A stretch of 64,000 bases of DNA, taken from positions 100,580 through 164,579 of the forward strand of contig NZ_JAUYSS010000058.1 of the NCBI RefSeq assembly GCF_030695525.1. Direction: 5' to 3'. The DNA comes from Daejeonella sp. (GTDB lineage: Bacteria > Bacteroidota > Bacteroidia > Sphingobacteriales > Sphingobacteriaceae). This document shows positions 30,548 through 39,589 of the stretch, in pieces. Made by a program: the position numbers and the translations under genes. Numbering within the stretch: position 1 is the stretch's first letter; every line of letters starts with the position of its first letter. Under the pieces are notes generated by a model that searched no databases, was not told where the DNA came from, and worked only from the letters and a program-made list of their open reading frames with translations.

Positions 30548-31684
30548 ATGATTCAGCCATTACCGCTTAATGAAGCGAAAAGAATTCTTAGTCTTTCAAA
30601 CCTTGATGTCGATTACAGCACATTAGAAGATAATTTTAAGCATCTGATGAAACTGGCATCCAGGCTAACAGACATGGATGTTACCCTATTAAATCTGGTA
30701 GATTCCTATACTCAATGGACTATAGCACAACATGGCATTCAATTACCATCAATGCCCAGAGAGGAATGCGTATGTCAGTATACGATAGTTCAGGATCAAG
30801 GTTTCGAAATCAAAGATCTTTCTACTGATACCCGATTTGAGCAGGCTTCTTATGTTAAAAACGATCCAAAGTTACGCTATTACTATGGTGTGCCGTTAGA
30901 AATGAGCAATGGGGTAAATATTGGTTCTCTTTGTGTGATGAATCGAGAAATAAAAATTCTCAGTAATGATAAAATAGATCTTTTAAAGATCATTGCAGAG
31001 GAAATAGTCTGTAAATTAAAAGATTTCCAAAAAATTAATGAGTTAAAAAATGAGCTATCTGATGCAATTAAAATGCAACGTAAAATCGCTCATGATATTA
31101 GAAACCCACTAGCCGGAATAATTGGGATTTCTGATATACTCATTGAGCCTGATGAAGAACACGATCAGGAAGAAGTTTTACACTGTCTTAAACTTATTAA
31201 TAATAGTAGCAAATCAATCCTTGAGATTGCAGACAACATCTCAATGGAACTCTTTGATAAAGTGAGTCACTCGCACAGTTTTAACCTTGAAGCACTCGCC
31301 GAACGAATTAACCACCTGTATTTACCTCTCGCAAAAAACAAAAAATTAATTCTTGAATTTACCATTGATAAGAGCAAAGAGCATATTCACTTCTCAAAAA
31401 ATAAACTCCTTCAAATAATTGGAAGTCCTGTTTCAAGTGCTATTAAATTAAGTAAACCGGGTGCTTTGATTAAAATCCAGCTTGGACTTACTATACAATC
31501 TGACCGAAATATACTACAGGTTCAGATCAATAGTAACGATCCTATAAGTCGCGAAATTAGCCCTGAAAGTATTGTATTAAATTTCACTAAGGAGCTTATT
31601 GAAAGTAAGGATGGAACGCTCCATTTTGAGTATAATGAGCTGGAAGGACTATCTTATAAATTAAGTATTCCCCAGTCAGGCTGA
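30548..31684 (+). CDS. GAF-domain histidine kinase-like protein with degenerate ATPase domain (pseudo-kinase)
   Basis: 378 aa; GAF + HisKA (KIAHDIRNPLAGIIGISDIL) retained, but N-box reads GSPVSSAIKLS and D/G boxes are absent; paralogous to 38192..39400. Confidence 0.8.
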   Translation: MIQPLPLNEAKRILSLSNLDVDYSTLEDNFKHLMKLASRLTDMDVTLLNLVDSYTQWTIAQHGIQLPSMPREECVCQYTIVQDQGFEIKDLSTDTRFEQASYVKNDPKLRYYYGVPLEMSNGVNIGSLCVMNREIKILSNDKIDLLKIIAEEIVCKLKDFQKINELKNELSDAIKMQRKIAHDIRNPLAGIIGISDILIEPDEEHDQEEVLHCLKLINNSSKSILEIADNISMELFDKVSHSHSFNLEALAERINHLYLPLAKNKKLILEFTIDKSKEHIHFSKNKLLQIIGSPVSSAIKLSKPGALIKIQLGLTIQSDRNILQVQINSNDPISREISPESIVLNFTKELIESKDGTLHFEYNELEGLSYKLSIPQSG

Positions 31685-31692
31685 AACAACTC

Positions 31693-33948
31693 TTATTCAA
31701 CAATTATTTCATCTATCATTAACCAGGGTTTCCGGTCTTTTCGGTTGCGCCAGGAAGGTATTTCAGTTTGATTGATCGCTGTTATTTTTATGTAACGAGC
31801 TTTTGTTTTACTCAGATCAAAACTAAATTTCCTGATCGGTGCTGAAACATCTTCAAAGGGTCCCTCTATAAGCAGACTTGCTGCCTGTTTGTAGCTTTTA
31901 CCATCATCTGATAATTCTATGCATATTTCCTTAGGCAAAAACATATAATGCCGGTGATTCTCTAGAAATGACATTTCAATTTTGTTGATCCGGATTTGAG
32001 TTTCCATGTCGATTTCGACTTTCATATCAGTTTCATTCCACCCAAGCCAGTTGTACTGAAAATCCTCTGTACCACTAGTTCCATCAACAAGTGTCCTTGC
32101 TCCTTTGCTTACAAATTCCGGATTGTTTTCAGTTAATAATCTTACTGGTTTATTTAATGCTTTATGAATGACAGGGCCGGTTCTAAAAATATGCTCCCAT
32201 TCTTTCAAATATTGTTCAGGACTAAATCCAGACTCATTTAATTGAGTGATCTGATTGTCTCTGGCCGACTCATAAAAATATTGAACCTTTCTTCTGATCT
32301 CCTCTCTGACCACCCAGTTTTTATTCTGTTTTATGAAAACTCCATTCTGATCAATTCCAAAAAATCTGGCTTGTTGTAAAACTGCAAAATGCAAAGGCAA
32401 AGAAACCATTTGAACCCGTTTTGTTAATTCAATATCTCCTTTAACAAGAGTTTCTGCCGTATCCAGAATATGTAGATATTCAGTAAGTAGTTGAGGACTA
32501 AGGTAAGTTTGATAAGGCATTATAGGGTTATCGTAAATATCCATTCTTTTCCATGAGGCACGAACATGCTCATGAATGAGGTCTATGTATTGGCCGACAT
32601 AAACTCCGGCATTTCCATAATAGTTATTTAGGAATTCTGTTTTAATTTTATCTGTGTCTGAATCTTTATCCCAAAGAAGCTTTGATAAAATATATGTCCT
32701 CAACTCAGCCAGTTCTCCTGGAATCTCAACGCTGCCCTGTATAAAAAAACCATCTGCCTGCTTTTTAGAAAAGTAATCAAAATTAGGCTTCAGTGTATGC
32801 AGGTTTGGAAAGGGGCTGATATAATTCGTGAACTGTACGACATAATCCCAAACAATAATATTTGAAGTCAGTTTCTCCCATCCATTGTAATCCTTTCTAA
32901 TTTTTTCTGAACGTGGATCAGTATCAAGCGGCTTGCTGCGGTTAATATCGATTGCAGAAAACATGATATTTACATTCGGCAGCGGCTTAAGACCTACAGG
33001 TGGTTTTCTGGAATACGTATAAGCAAGAGTCGAAATCGTTTTATCAGGAAAGTTTGCAGCAACCAGATTTACAAAAGTTAACAAAGATCCCTGATTACTT
33101 TCATGCCTCTTATTCAAGGCGGAGCACTGATTACATTCACAGGCTCCGATATCGTCATTCTGACTTAGAGACCAATATTTTAATGCAGCAGCATCAGTAA
33201 TCCTTTTACCCAATTCATTTACTACTATCTTTAAAACATCAGGGTTTGTCAGGCATAATTGCATTGCTCTTCTTTCCCCATTTACCAAACTGAAATATTC
33301 GGGATGTTGATTGAAGTACTGCGCGGGGGAAAGCAACTTAAAAAACGAATGGCCCCATAAACCCCATTTATCTTCGATGCGATTTAGTTTATGCCAGTCA
33401 AGATATTCCTGATCAGTTTCTGCATCCCAATAGTGTAATGATCTGAAATTAATTTCCGGGTTTTGAAGATCATTTATGACCGGCAGTACGATTGAGCCCT
33501 GTTTAGGAATCAGTGAAAATCTGGAAGAATATTTTCTGCAACCCATATATGTTTCCAGAAAAGTGTATACACCATACAGTGTACCTTTTCCTTTACCTGA
33601 AATAATAAGTTTATTGGATTTGGTGGCTATCAGAAACCCATCATTTTGAATACTCTCATTTACCTCAATACGACCGGTATTTCCAATTAATATCTCCAAT
33701 TCAGAAGGGGGCAAACTATCATCAATAATCGGAATTAATGCCCCGGAAATTTGATGAAGATAATTCTGTAAGATAATAGACGCAGACAGTTCATGAACGG
33801 AGGCATTCTTTGACCTGACAATTGAATATCCAGACCTCCCATTTTCAACCAGGGTAATGGAAAAAGACATCATTGGTATAAATGAAAATATAAGAACACA
33901 GAGAAAGCGAAAATCAATCATAGGAAAACAATGAATTCTCATAATCAA
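31693..33948 (-). CDS. Secreted DUF4838 family protein with C-terminal discoidin-like domain
   Basis: 751 aa; SASIILQNYLHQISGALIPIIDD (GH67 N-terminal-like), ENDxx-like SQNDDIGACECNQCSALNK, C-terminal carbohydrate-binding-like NKIEMSFLENHRHYMFLPKEICIELSDDGKSYK. Confidence 0.75.
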   Translation of the reverse strand: MIMRIHCFPMIDFRFLCVLIFSFIPMMSFSITLVENGRSGYSIVRSKNASVHELSASIILQNYLHQISGALIPIIDDSLPPSELEILIGNTGRIEVNESIQNDGFLIATKSNKLIISGKGKGTLYGVYTFLETYMGCRKYSSRFSLIPKQGSIVLPVINDLQNPEINFRSLHYWDAETDQEYLDWHKLNRIEDKWGLWGHSFFKLLSPAQYFNQHPEYFSLVNGERRAMQLCLTNPDVLKIVVNELGKRITDAAALKYWSLSQNDDIGACECNQCSALNKRHESNQGSLLTFVNLVAANFPDKTISTLAYTYSRKPPVGLKPLPNVNIMFSAIDINRSKPLDTDPRSEKIRKDYNGWEKLTSNIIVWDYVVQFTNYISPFPNLHTLKPNFDYFSKKQADGFFIQGSVEIPGELAELRTYILSKLLWDKDSDTDKIKTEFLNNYYGNAGVYVGQYIDLIHEHVRASWKRMDIYDNPIMPYQTYLSPQLLTEYLHILDTAETLVKGDIELTKRVQMVSLPLHFAVLQQARFFGIDQNGVFIKQNKNWVVREEIRRKVQYFYESARDNQITQLNESGFSPEQYLKEWEHIFRTGPVIHKALNKPVRLLTENNPEFVSKGARTLVDGTSGTEDFQYNWLGWNETDMKVEIDMETQIRINKIEMSFLENHRHYMFLPKEICIELSDDGKSYKQAASLLIEGPFEDVSAPIRKFSFDLSKTKARYIKITAINQTEIPSWRNRKDRKPWLMIDEIIVE

Positions 33949-34082
33949 AGGAAAACTGCGCTTCCCAGAACCAAAATATATGAAATAAAAATGCTTAATA
34001 GCGAGCCTGCGCTATTTTCTAAACTAGGAAAAAATAGTAATTATGCCGAAAATAACGGTTTTATATTAAAAATTAGTGGAAA

Positions 34083-34766
34083 TTAATATTTACTGTTTAA
34101 AGCCATTGAGCGAATATCCTCTTTGGTATTAATAACCTTTTCTTCATGTAGTTGAAAATGAAATGTTTCAAGCTTTTGAAGCAGATATTGTAGCTTCAGT
34201 TTCTCTGAATAACATAAATTCCCTGTAACCATTTTCCCAACATAGTTCATATCATCAAACACCCGATGTAAAAGCTCCTTTCCAATTTCAGTGATTGAAA
34301 TTCTCCGGGAACGTTTATCTGCCGGATCATCCCATTGTTTAACAAGACCTGCAGTGAGTAAACGGCGTATGACTTCGGTTCCTGAAGTTTTTTCCTGTAT
34401 ATTTCTACTGATCAATTCGCCTTTAGTGAGACTTTCGTGAGTTAATAATATGGCAAGGGCGGTAAAATCTTCCGGACTTTGTAAAGGTGTACCTTCCAAC
34501 GTTTTCTTGATATATGATTTTGCATAACGGCTCATATAAACGAACAGACGTCCAATGGCATTGTCAATTTGATAGGCCAATTCCTGCGTTTCTTCCTCCA
34601 TTTCACCAAATCGAATATCGGATGAACCAAGGGAATTGTCCGAATGCTCCAGTTGATTGATTAGGAATCCTGAAAAATCACTCAGGCATAATTCCCTGCC
34701 ATTGCTGTCTCGTTCAAATTCTTCAACGAGATCCAGGAGCTGATGTATAAATTTATAGCTTTTCAT
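34083..34766 (-). CDS. MarR family transcriptional regulator
   Basis: 227 aa; winged-helix signature EDFTALAILLTHESLTKGELISRNIQEKTSGTEVIRRLLTAGLVKQWDDPADKRSRRISITEIGKELL. Confidence 0.85.
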   Translation of the reverse strand: MKSYKFIHQLLDLVEEFERDSNGRELCLSDFSGFLINQLEHSDNSLGSSDIRFGEMEEETQELAYQIDNAIGRLFVYMSRYAKSYIKKTLEGTPLQSPEDFTALAILLTHESLTKGELISRNIQEKTSGTEVIRRLLTAGLVKQWDDPADKRSRRISITEIGKELLHRVFDDMNYVGKMVTGNLCYSEKLKLQYLLQKLETFHFQLHEEKVINTKEDIRSMALNSKY

Positions 34767-34785
34767 TTGAGTCTTAAATTCAGTT

Positions 34786-36030
34786 TTATATGGATAGGAT
34801 GGCCTCTGCTGCCAATCTTCCGCTCTTCATAGCTGCATTAATTGAACCGTTCATTAAATGATCCCCACAGATAAAAGTTGAGTCATTTATCCGCATTGAA
34901 GAAGGAAGAATATCATTTGTAACGTGCTTATTATCAGGAAGTGCATAAGGAATAGTATAAGTTTTTAAATGTTCCCAGTTCATACAGTCTGGGTACCAGA
35001 ATTTTAACTCATCCTTAATTTTAAATTCAAGGGATTCAGGTTCAATAAGTAGCTGCTTATCAGTAAGTGAGACCGAAATCAGCGATTTACCTTCAGGAGC
35101 ATAATCTGCAGAAACATTACTCATTACCGCAATATTGTTTACCAGCCTATTTGAATTTGCATTTAAAGCGATTAAAGCTTTATGATAGGGTGCCTTTTCA
35201 GTTGAAAAATATAGACATGTCACCGATTTTTTATCGATAGGAATACGTTGAAATGGCGCCGGAATACAGTCAGCAGCAGTTGCAATAAGAATAATTCCGG
35301 CTTTATAGTTCCTTTCTGAAGCAGTTCGAACCTCATTGCCATCTATACTTAAAACACGTTCATTAAGTATTAATTCTTCTGCTGAAAGTCCGGAAGATAG
35401 TTGTGCTGAAATCATCCCCATGCCCCTAGCCGGTATTGCAGTATCTGCTTCACTAAACATTTTAAATACAAACTCAAACATACGGGAAGATGTTTCCAGT
35501 TTTTGTTCCAGATAAATCCCCGACATAAAAGGAGTAAAAAAGTTAGAAATTATTCTTTCACTAAAACCTGCATTTCTTAAATATTGTAAGGTTGTGGTTT
35601 CCTGCTTTGAAAAAATTTCATCAATGCTAATATCAGCCAGCTTTAAACGAAGAAAAAGTAGTCTGAATTTATCAGGCAGACTGCCAACAGGAGATTTTAG
35701 AGTGCGAATCAAGGATCCTATTTCTCTCAAAGGATCACCTATTTCGTCAATTCCGGAATTACTAAAAATGATAGAACCCGGACTAAAAGAACGGAGATCC
35801 AGTGCTTTATAGTCCAGAAAGTTCCTTGCTTCCGGGTATGCAGTTAGTAAAACCTGAAAGCCCCTGTCAAAAAGATATCCATTTACTTTATCAGTCCTGA
35901 CCCTTCCGCCCGGGGCATCAGAAGCTTCCAGTATCTTTACTTTACGACCAGCCAATTTTAATACACGAGCGGCAGTCAGACCTGCAAGACCTGAGCCTAT
36001 GATTAAGATATCGCTTGGGCTAGTATTCAA
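34786..36030 (-). CDS. FAD-dependent amine oxidase/protoporphyrinogen oxidase-like oxidoreductase
   Basis: 414 aa; DILIIGSGLAGLTAARVLKLAGRKVKILEASDAPGGRVRTD dinucleotide-binding motif. Confidence 0.88.
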   Translation of the reverse strand: MNTSPSDILIIGSGLAGLTAARVLKLAGRKVKILEASDAPGGRVRTDKVNGYLFDRGFQVLLTAYPEARNFLDYKALDLRSFSPGSIIFSNSGIDEIGDPLREIGSLIRTLKSPVGSLPDKFRLLFLRLKLADISIDEIFSKQETTTLQYLRNAGFSERIISNFFTPFMSGIYLEQKLETSSRMFEFVFKMFSEADTAIPARGMGMISAQLSSGLSAEELILNERVLSIDGNEVRTASERNYKAGIILIATAADCIPAPFQRIPIDKKSVTCLYFSTEKAPYHKALIALNANSNRLVNNIAVMSNVSADYAPEGKSLISVSLTDKQLLIEPESLEFKIKDELKFWYPDCMNWEHLKTYTIPYALPDNKHVTNDILPSSMRINDSTFICGDHLMNGSINAAMKSGRLAAEAILSI

Positions 36031-36060
36031 AACCTCAATTAAAATTTGATAAAAGATGGA

Positions 36061-36672
36061 TTAAACAAACTTTGCATAAGCTAATCTACCTAAATGTTCT
36101 GTTGTAAAATAGCTGTCCAATCCTGCAACAGTAAGGGTTCCAGCATTAATATGATCTACATAACCATCGGCTGCAACAATTCCATCATCCATCAAAACAT
36201 GGACTATTTCACCGATCAGAATCTTAGTATTGTTCAATGATACATCAATAATTTCACGAAGCTCTAATCCAATTTTGACACTGGATTCTAGCACAAAAGG
36301 GGCCTTGAATGGATCCATATAAAACTCTTTAAAACCACATGGTTCAAACTCAGATACACCTGATGGAAAGCGGGCACTGGTTTGATGAGCCTGTTGAAAA
36401 TGGTCTGGCAATACATTATTAAGGGTATATTCCTGGGTTTGAATTATATTCTGCAGTGAGTCGTGGTCATTACTGTCTGGTCTGAATACCATACCCAACA
36501 AAGGGGGATTGGCTCCAACATGAAAAATCGAATTAAACAAGCCCAGATTACTGATCCCATCTTTATTTGCAGTACCCAGCATATGCAGCGATTTATAACC
36601 CGGTAAACTATTAATGAAAGTAGTCCGGTAACGCTTTTCCATAGCTGAGATATGGCTTTGATTAAAGTTCAT
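36061..36672 (-). CDS. Flavin reductase-like (FMN-binding split barrel) protein
   Basis: 203 aa; NKDGISNLGLFNSIFHVGANPPLLGMVFRP...YTLNNV. Confidence 0.82.
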   Translation of the reverse strand: MNFNQSHISAMEKRYRTTFINSLPGYKSLHMLGTANKDGISNLGLFNSIFHVGANPPLLGMVFRPDSNDHDSLQNIIQTQEYTLNNVLPDHFQQAHQTSARFPSGVSEFEPCGFKEFYMDPFKAPFVLESSVKIGLELREIIDVSLNNTKILIGEIVHVLMDDGIVAADGYVDHINAGTLTVAGLDSYFTTEHLGRLAYAKFV

Positions 36673-36674
36673 TT

Positions 36675-37391
36675 TTACAAAGTTTTTAAATTCCCCATAC
36701 CTCCATCAATTCCCAAGACCTGTCCGCTTATCCACCCGCTTTCATCCGATAATAGAAACGAAATTGCAGAGGCAATATCTTCAGGTTTTCCAATTCTACC
36801 AAGCGGATGTCGCTTTGCAGAGGCTTCACGTTTCTCGGGAGTATTCAATAAATTACCCGCAAGAGAAGTATCCGTTAATGAAGGTGCAACCACATTAACC
36901 CTGATATTTTGGGAGGCAAACTCGGCAGCGAGTGACAGGGCCAGACTTTCAACCCCACCTTTAGCGGCCGCGATACTGGCATGATAAGGCATACCTGTTT
37001 TAGCGGCGACCGAGCTTATCAACACGATTGATGCTACGCCAGAATTTTTCAATGACCTGTATGCCAGCTGAATGGATCGGGCGGCTCCCGTTACATTCAA
37101 TCTGTAATCTTGTATAAAATCATCTTCAGTATAACGGCTGAAAGGTTTAAGATTAATGCTTCCTACTGCATAAACCAAACCATGCAAATTATCAGGTAAC
37201 TGTTCCGCAATCAAATCAAGGTTTGTTAAGACATCTACAGGTATATGAATCAGTCCATCGGGCCAATCTTCAGATTTGGTTCTCGAGGCATTGTATACCT
37301 GGGCTCCCAGCGTAGACAGCATATTGACCAATTTGAGTCCGATGCCTGAACTACCACCCACAACGAGTATATTTTTACCTTTAAAATTCAT
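36675..37391 (-). CDS. Short-chain dehydrogenase/reductase
   Basis: 238 aa; NILVVGGSSGIGLKLV, LVYAVGS, catalytic S..YHASIAAAKGG variant, GQVLGIDGGMGN. Confidence 0.9.
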   Translation of the reverse strand: MNFKGKNILVVGGSSGIGLKLVNMLSTLGAQVYNASRTKSEDWPDGLIHIPVDVLTNLDLIAEQLPDNLHGLVYAVGSINLKPFSRYTEDDFIQDYRLNVTGAARSIQLAYRSLKNSGVASIVLISSVAAKTGMPYHASIAAAKGGVESLALSLAAEFASQNIRVNVVAPSLTDTSLAGNLLNTPEKREASAKRHPLGRIGKPEDIASAISFLLSDESGWISGQVLGIDGGMGNLKTL

Positions 37392-38077
37392 TATCCGATG
37401 TGCTTTAAAAACTCGTTTCTGGTTTCGGGCGACAAAAACCTCCCACTGTATTCGGCTGTAATTGTTGAGCTATTCATATCACGTATACCCCTCGACGAAA
37501 CACAATGATGATGGGCATCAATAACTACAGCCACGTCTTCAGTCCCCAATGCTTCTTTTATCTCATTTGCAATCTGAATAGTTAGTCTTTCCTGAACTTG
37601 CGGACGCTGGGAATAATATTGTACAATCCGATTGAGCTTAGATAAACCAATAACTTTTCCATTACTCATGTAAGCAATATGCGCTTTCCCCGTAATCGGA
37701 ACAAAATGATGTTCACAATTACTGTAAACCGCAATATTACGTTCCACCAGCATCTGATTATATTTGTAATGGTTCTCAAATAAAGTGACTGAAGGTTTAC
37801 CCGCAGGATTTAGTCCGCTAAAGATCTCCTTAACATACATTTTTGCTACTCTTTTAGGGGTTTCTCTCAAACTGTCGTCATTGAGATCCAAACCGAGAAT
37901 ATTCATGATATGACTGAAATGCTTCTCAATAAGCAGAATTTTAGTTTCATCATCCAGGTCAAATGCATCCTCACGCATTGGAGTATCAACAGAAACTGAA
38001 ATATGACTTTCAGCCATCAGGTTTAATAAATCCTGTTCTGTAGTACCCAGGATAGTATTGGGAATATTTTTATCCAT
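37391..38077 (-). CDS. folE: GTP cyclohydrolase I
   Basis: 228 aa; SNCEHHFVPITGKAHIAYMSNGKVIGLSKLNRIVQYYSQRPQVQERLT, HHCVSSRGIRD; 1-nt TAATG overlap with the downstream SDR. Confidence 0.95.
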   Translation of the reverse strand: MDKNIPNTILGTTEQDLLNLMAESHISVSVDTPMREDAFDLDDETKILLIEKHFSHIMNILGLDLNDDSLRETPKRVAKMYVKEIFSGLNPAGKPSVTLFENHYKYNQMLVERNIAVYSNCEHHFVPITGKAHIAYMSNGKVIGLSKLNRIVQYYSQRPQVQERLTIQIANEIKEALGTEDVAVVIDAHHHCVSSRGIRDMNSSTITAEYSGRFLSPETRNEFLKHIG

Positions 38078-38105
38078 TGTATATTTTCGTATTAATTCTA
38101 TACAA
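38077..38105. promoter_or_regulatory. Perfect inverted repeat TTGTATA-N15-TATACAA immediately upstream of folE (putative operator)
   Basis: TTGTATA at 38077-38083 and TATACAA at 38099-38105; overlaps the folE start codon. Confidence 0.5.
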
Positions 38106-38191
38106 TTATAACAAAAACATTCTAATTAAGTTAAATGGAAAAGTCGCTAAAATGTCAAATAATCAACTATTAAAAAACAAATTCCTTCAAT

Positions 38192-39400
38192 CTAAGACAC
38201 ATTTGCATTAATCATTACTTCAAATACGGATCCTTCACCGGGTACAGAACTTATATTAAGTTTACCATTCAAACCATAAATCAGATGTTTGATTAGTTGC
38301 AAACCAAAACCATAGCCTTTCTCGCCATCAGTTCCATTTTCTGATGAAGCACTTCCATTGAGAATAACATCTATTTTCTCAAGGCTTAAACCTTCACCGG
38401 TATCCTTTACCTTGATGTTTAAATTATTACTTGACTGTGAAACATCCATATCCAATTCCACGATGACCTTACCACCATTGGGAGTAAATTTGATCGCATT
38501 AGAAATCAGGTTTCCTGTAATCTGAAGCAATTTGTTTTTTGGAAAAGGTACCCCCATGGCCCGAGGATTGATATTTACTTCAAAGTGAATATTTTTTGAC
38601 TTTGCCTGAGGAAGATATAACTTTTGAAGTTTATCCTTGAAGGATTGCATATTCAATTCATTTCCTTTAAAAGCAACTGTTTTTTCTTTGTCGGCACTTA
38701 AAATTTCATCGGCAAGTTCAAGAATTGACTTTCCACTTTTGTGAATGAGGTTAATGAACTCAAGTACTTCATCTATTTTGTTTTCCTTCCCTTGTTCGCT
38801 GATCATTTCTGTTAGTCCAATTATTCCTCCTAAAGGTCCGCGTATATCATGAACTACCTTGTTTTGAGTTGCTTGAACTTCCTTTACTTTATTTCTTAAG
38901 CCTTCAATAGCTTTATATGCTTTCAGACGGTTAACAATTTCGTCAGCTATAATCCTCAAAAGTTCTTCTTTCTCTGGTGAGATTGTTCTCGTTTCTCTGT
39001 CCATTACACAAAGTGCTCCAATATTAAAGCCATCTGATTTCAATGGAATACCATAATAATATCGCAGTTTTTCTTCGCCGGCCACATAAAATCTTTCCAA
39101 AAAACGCTCATCTTTAGAAAGATCTTCAACCTCAAGAGCAGAGTCTTCAGAAGCTATCAGGTATTGACAAACTGATTCTTCTCTAGGCATTTGCTCAACA
39201 TCTATACCATAATTTGTGATGGTCCATTGGGTATAAGAGTCGATCAGATTAACCAAAGAAATTGGCGTACCAGCAACTCTTGCAGCCAATTTGGCTAAAT
39301 CTTTGAATTTATCCTGAAAATTGGAATAATCGAGATTGAAATCAGAGAGGTTCAGTACTCTTTCAAATTCATTTTTTAGAATTGGCGAATCTAAAGTCAT
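38192..39400 (-). CDS. GAF-domain sensor histidine kinase
   Basis: 402 aa; GAF (SLVNLIDSYTQWTITNYGIDVEQMPREESVCQYLI), HisKA (VVHDIRGPLGGIIGLTEMI), HATPase (GNLISNAIKFT; VKDTGEGL; GYGFGLQLIKHL). Confidence 0.92.
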   Translation of the reverse strand: MTLDSPILKNEFERVLNLSDFNLDYSNFQDKFKDLAKLAARVAGTPISLVNLIDSYTQWTITNYGIDVEQMPREESVCQYLIASEDSALEVEDLSKDERFLERFYVAGEEKLRYYYGIPLKSDGFNIGALCVMDRETRTISPEKEELLRIIADEIVNRLKAYKAIEGLRNKVKEVQATQNKVVHDIRGPLGGIIGLTEMISEQGKENKIDEVLEFINLIHKSGKSILELADEILSADKEKTVAFKGNELNMQSFKDKLQKLYLPQAKSKNIHFEVNINPRAMGVPFPKNKLLQITGNLISNAIKFTPNGGKVIVELDMDVSQSSNNLNIKVKDTGEGLSLEKIDVILNGSASSENGTDGEKGYGFGLQLIKHLIYGLNGKLNISSVPGEGSVFEVMINANVS

Positions 39401-39589
39401 ATTTGTATGTTAATTGTGGGATTAATTTAGAATTGAAATGACAAAAAAAAATCATTTCAACAAATTGAATCAGATTAAGTGAAAAAATTTCATTTCCTTC
39501 AAATCTACTAGCTATATATACCAATAAGCAGGCCAGTATGTGATTTTATGACTATAATCGCATATTAAATTGGCAAATGACCTCAAGAA

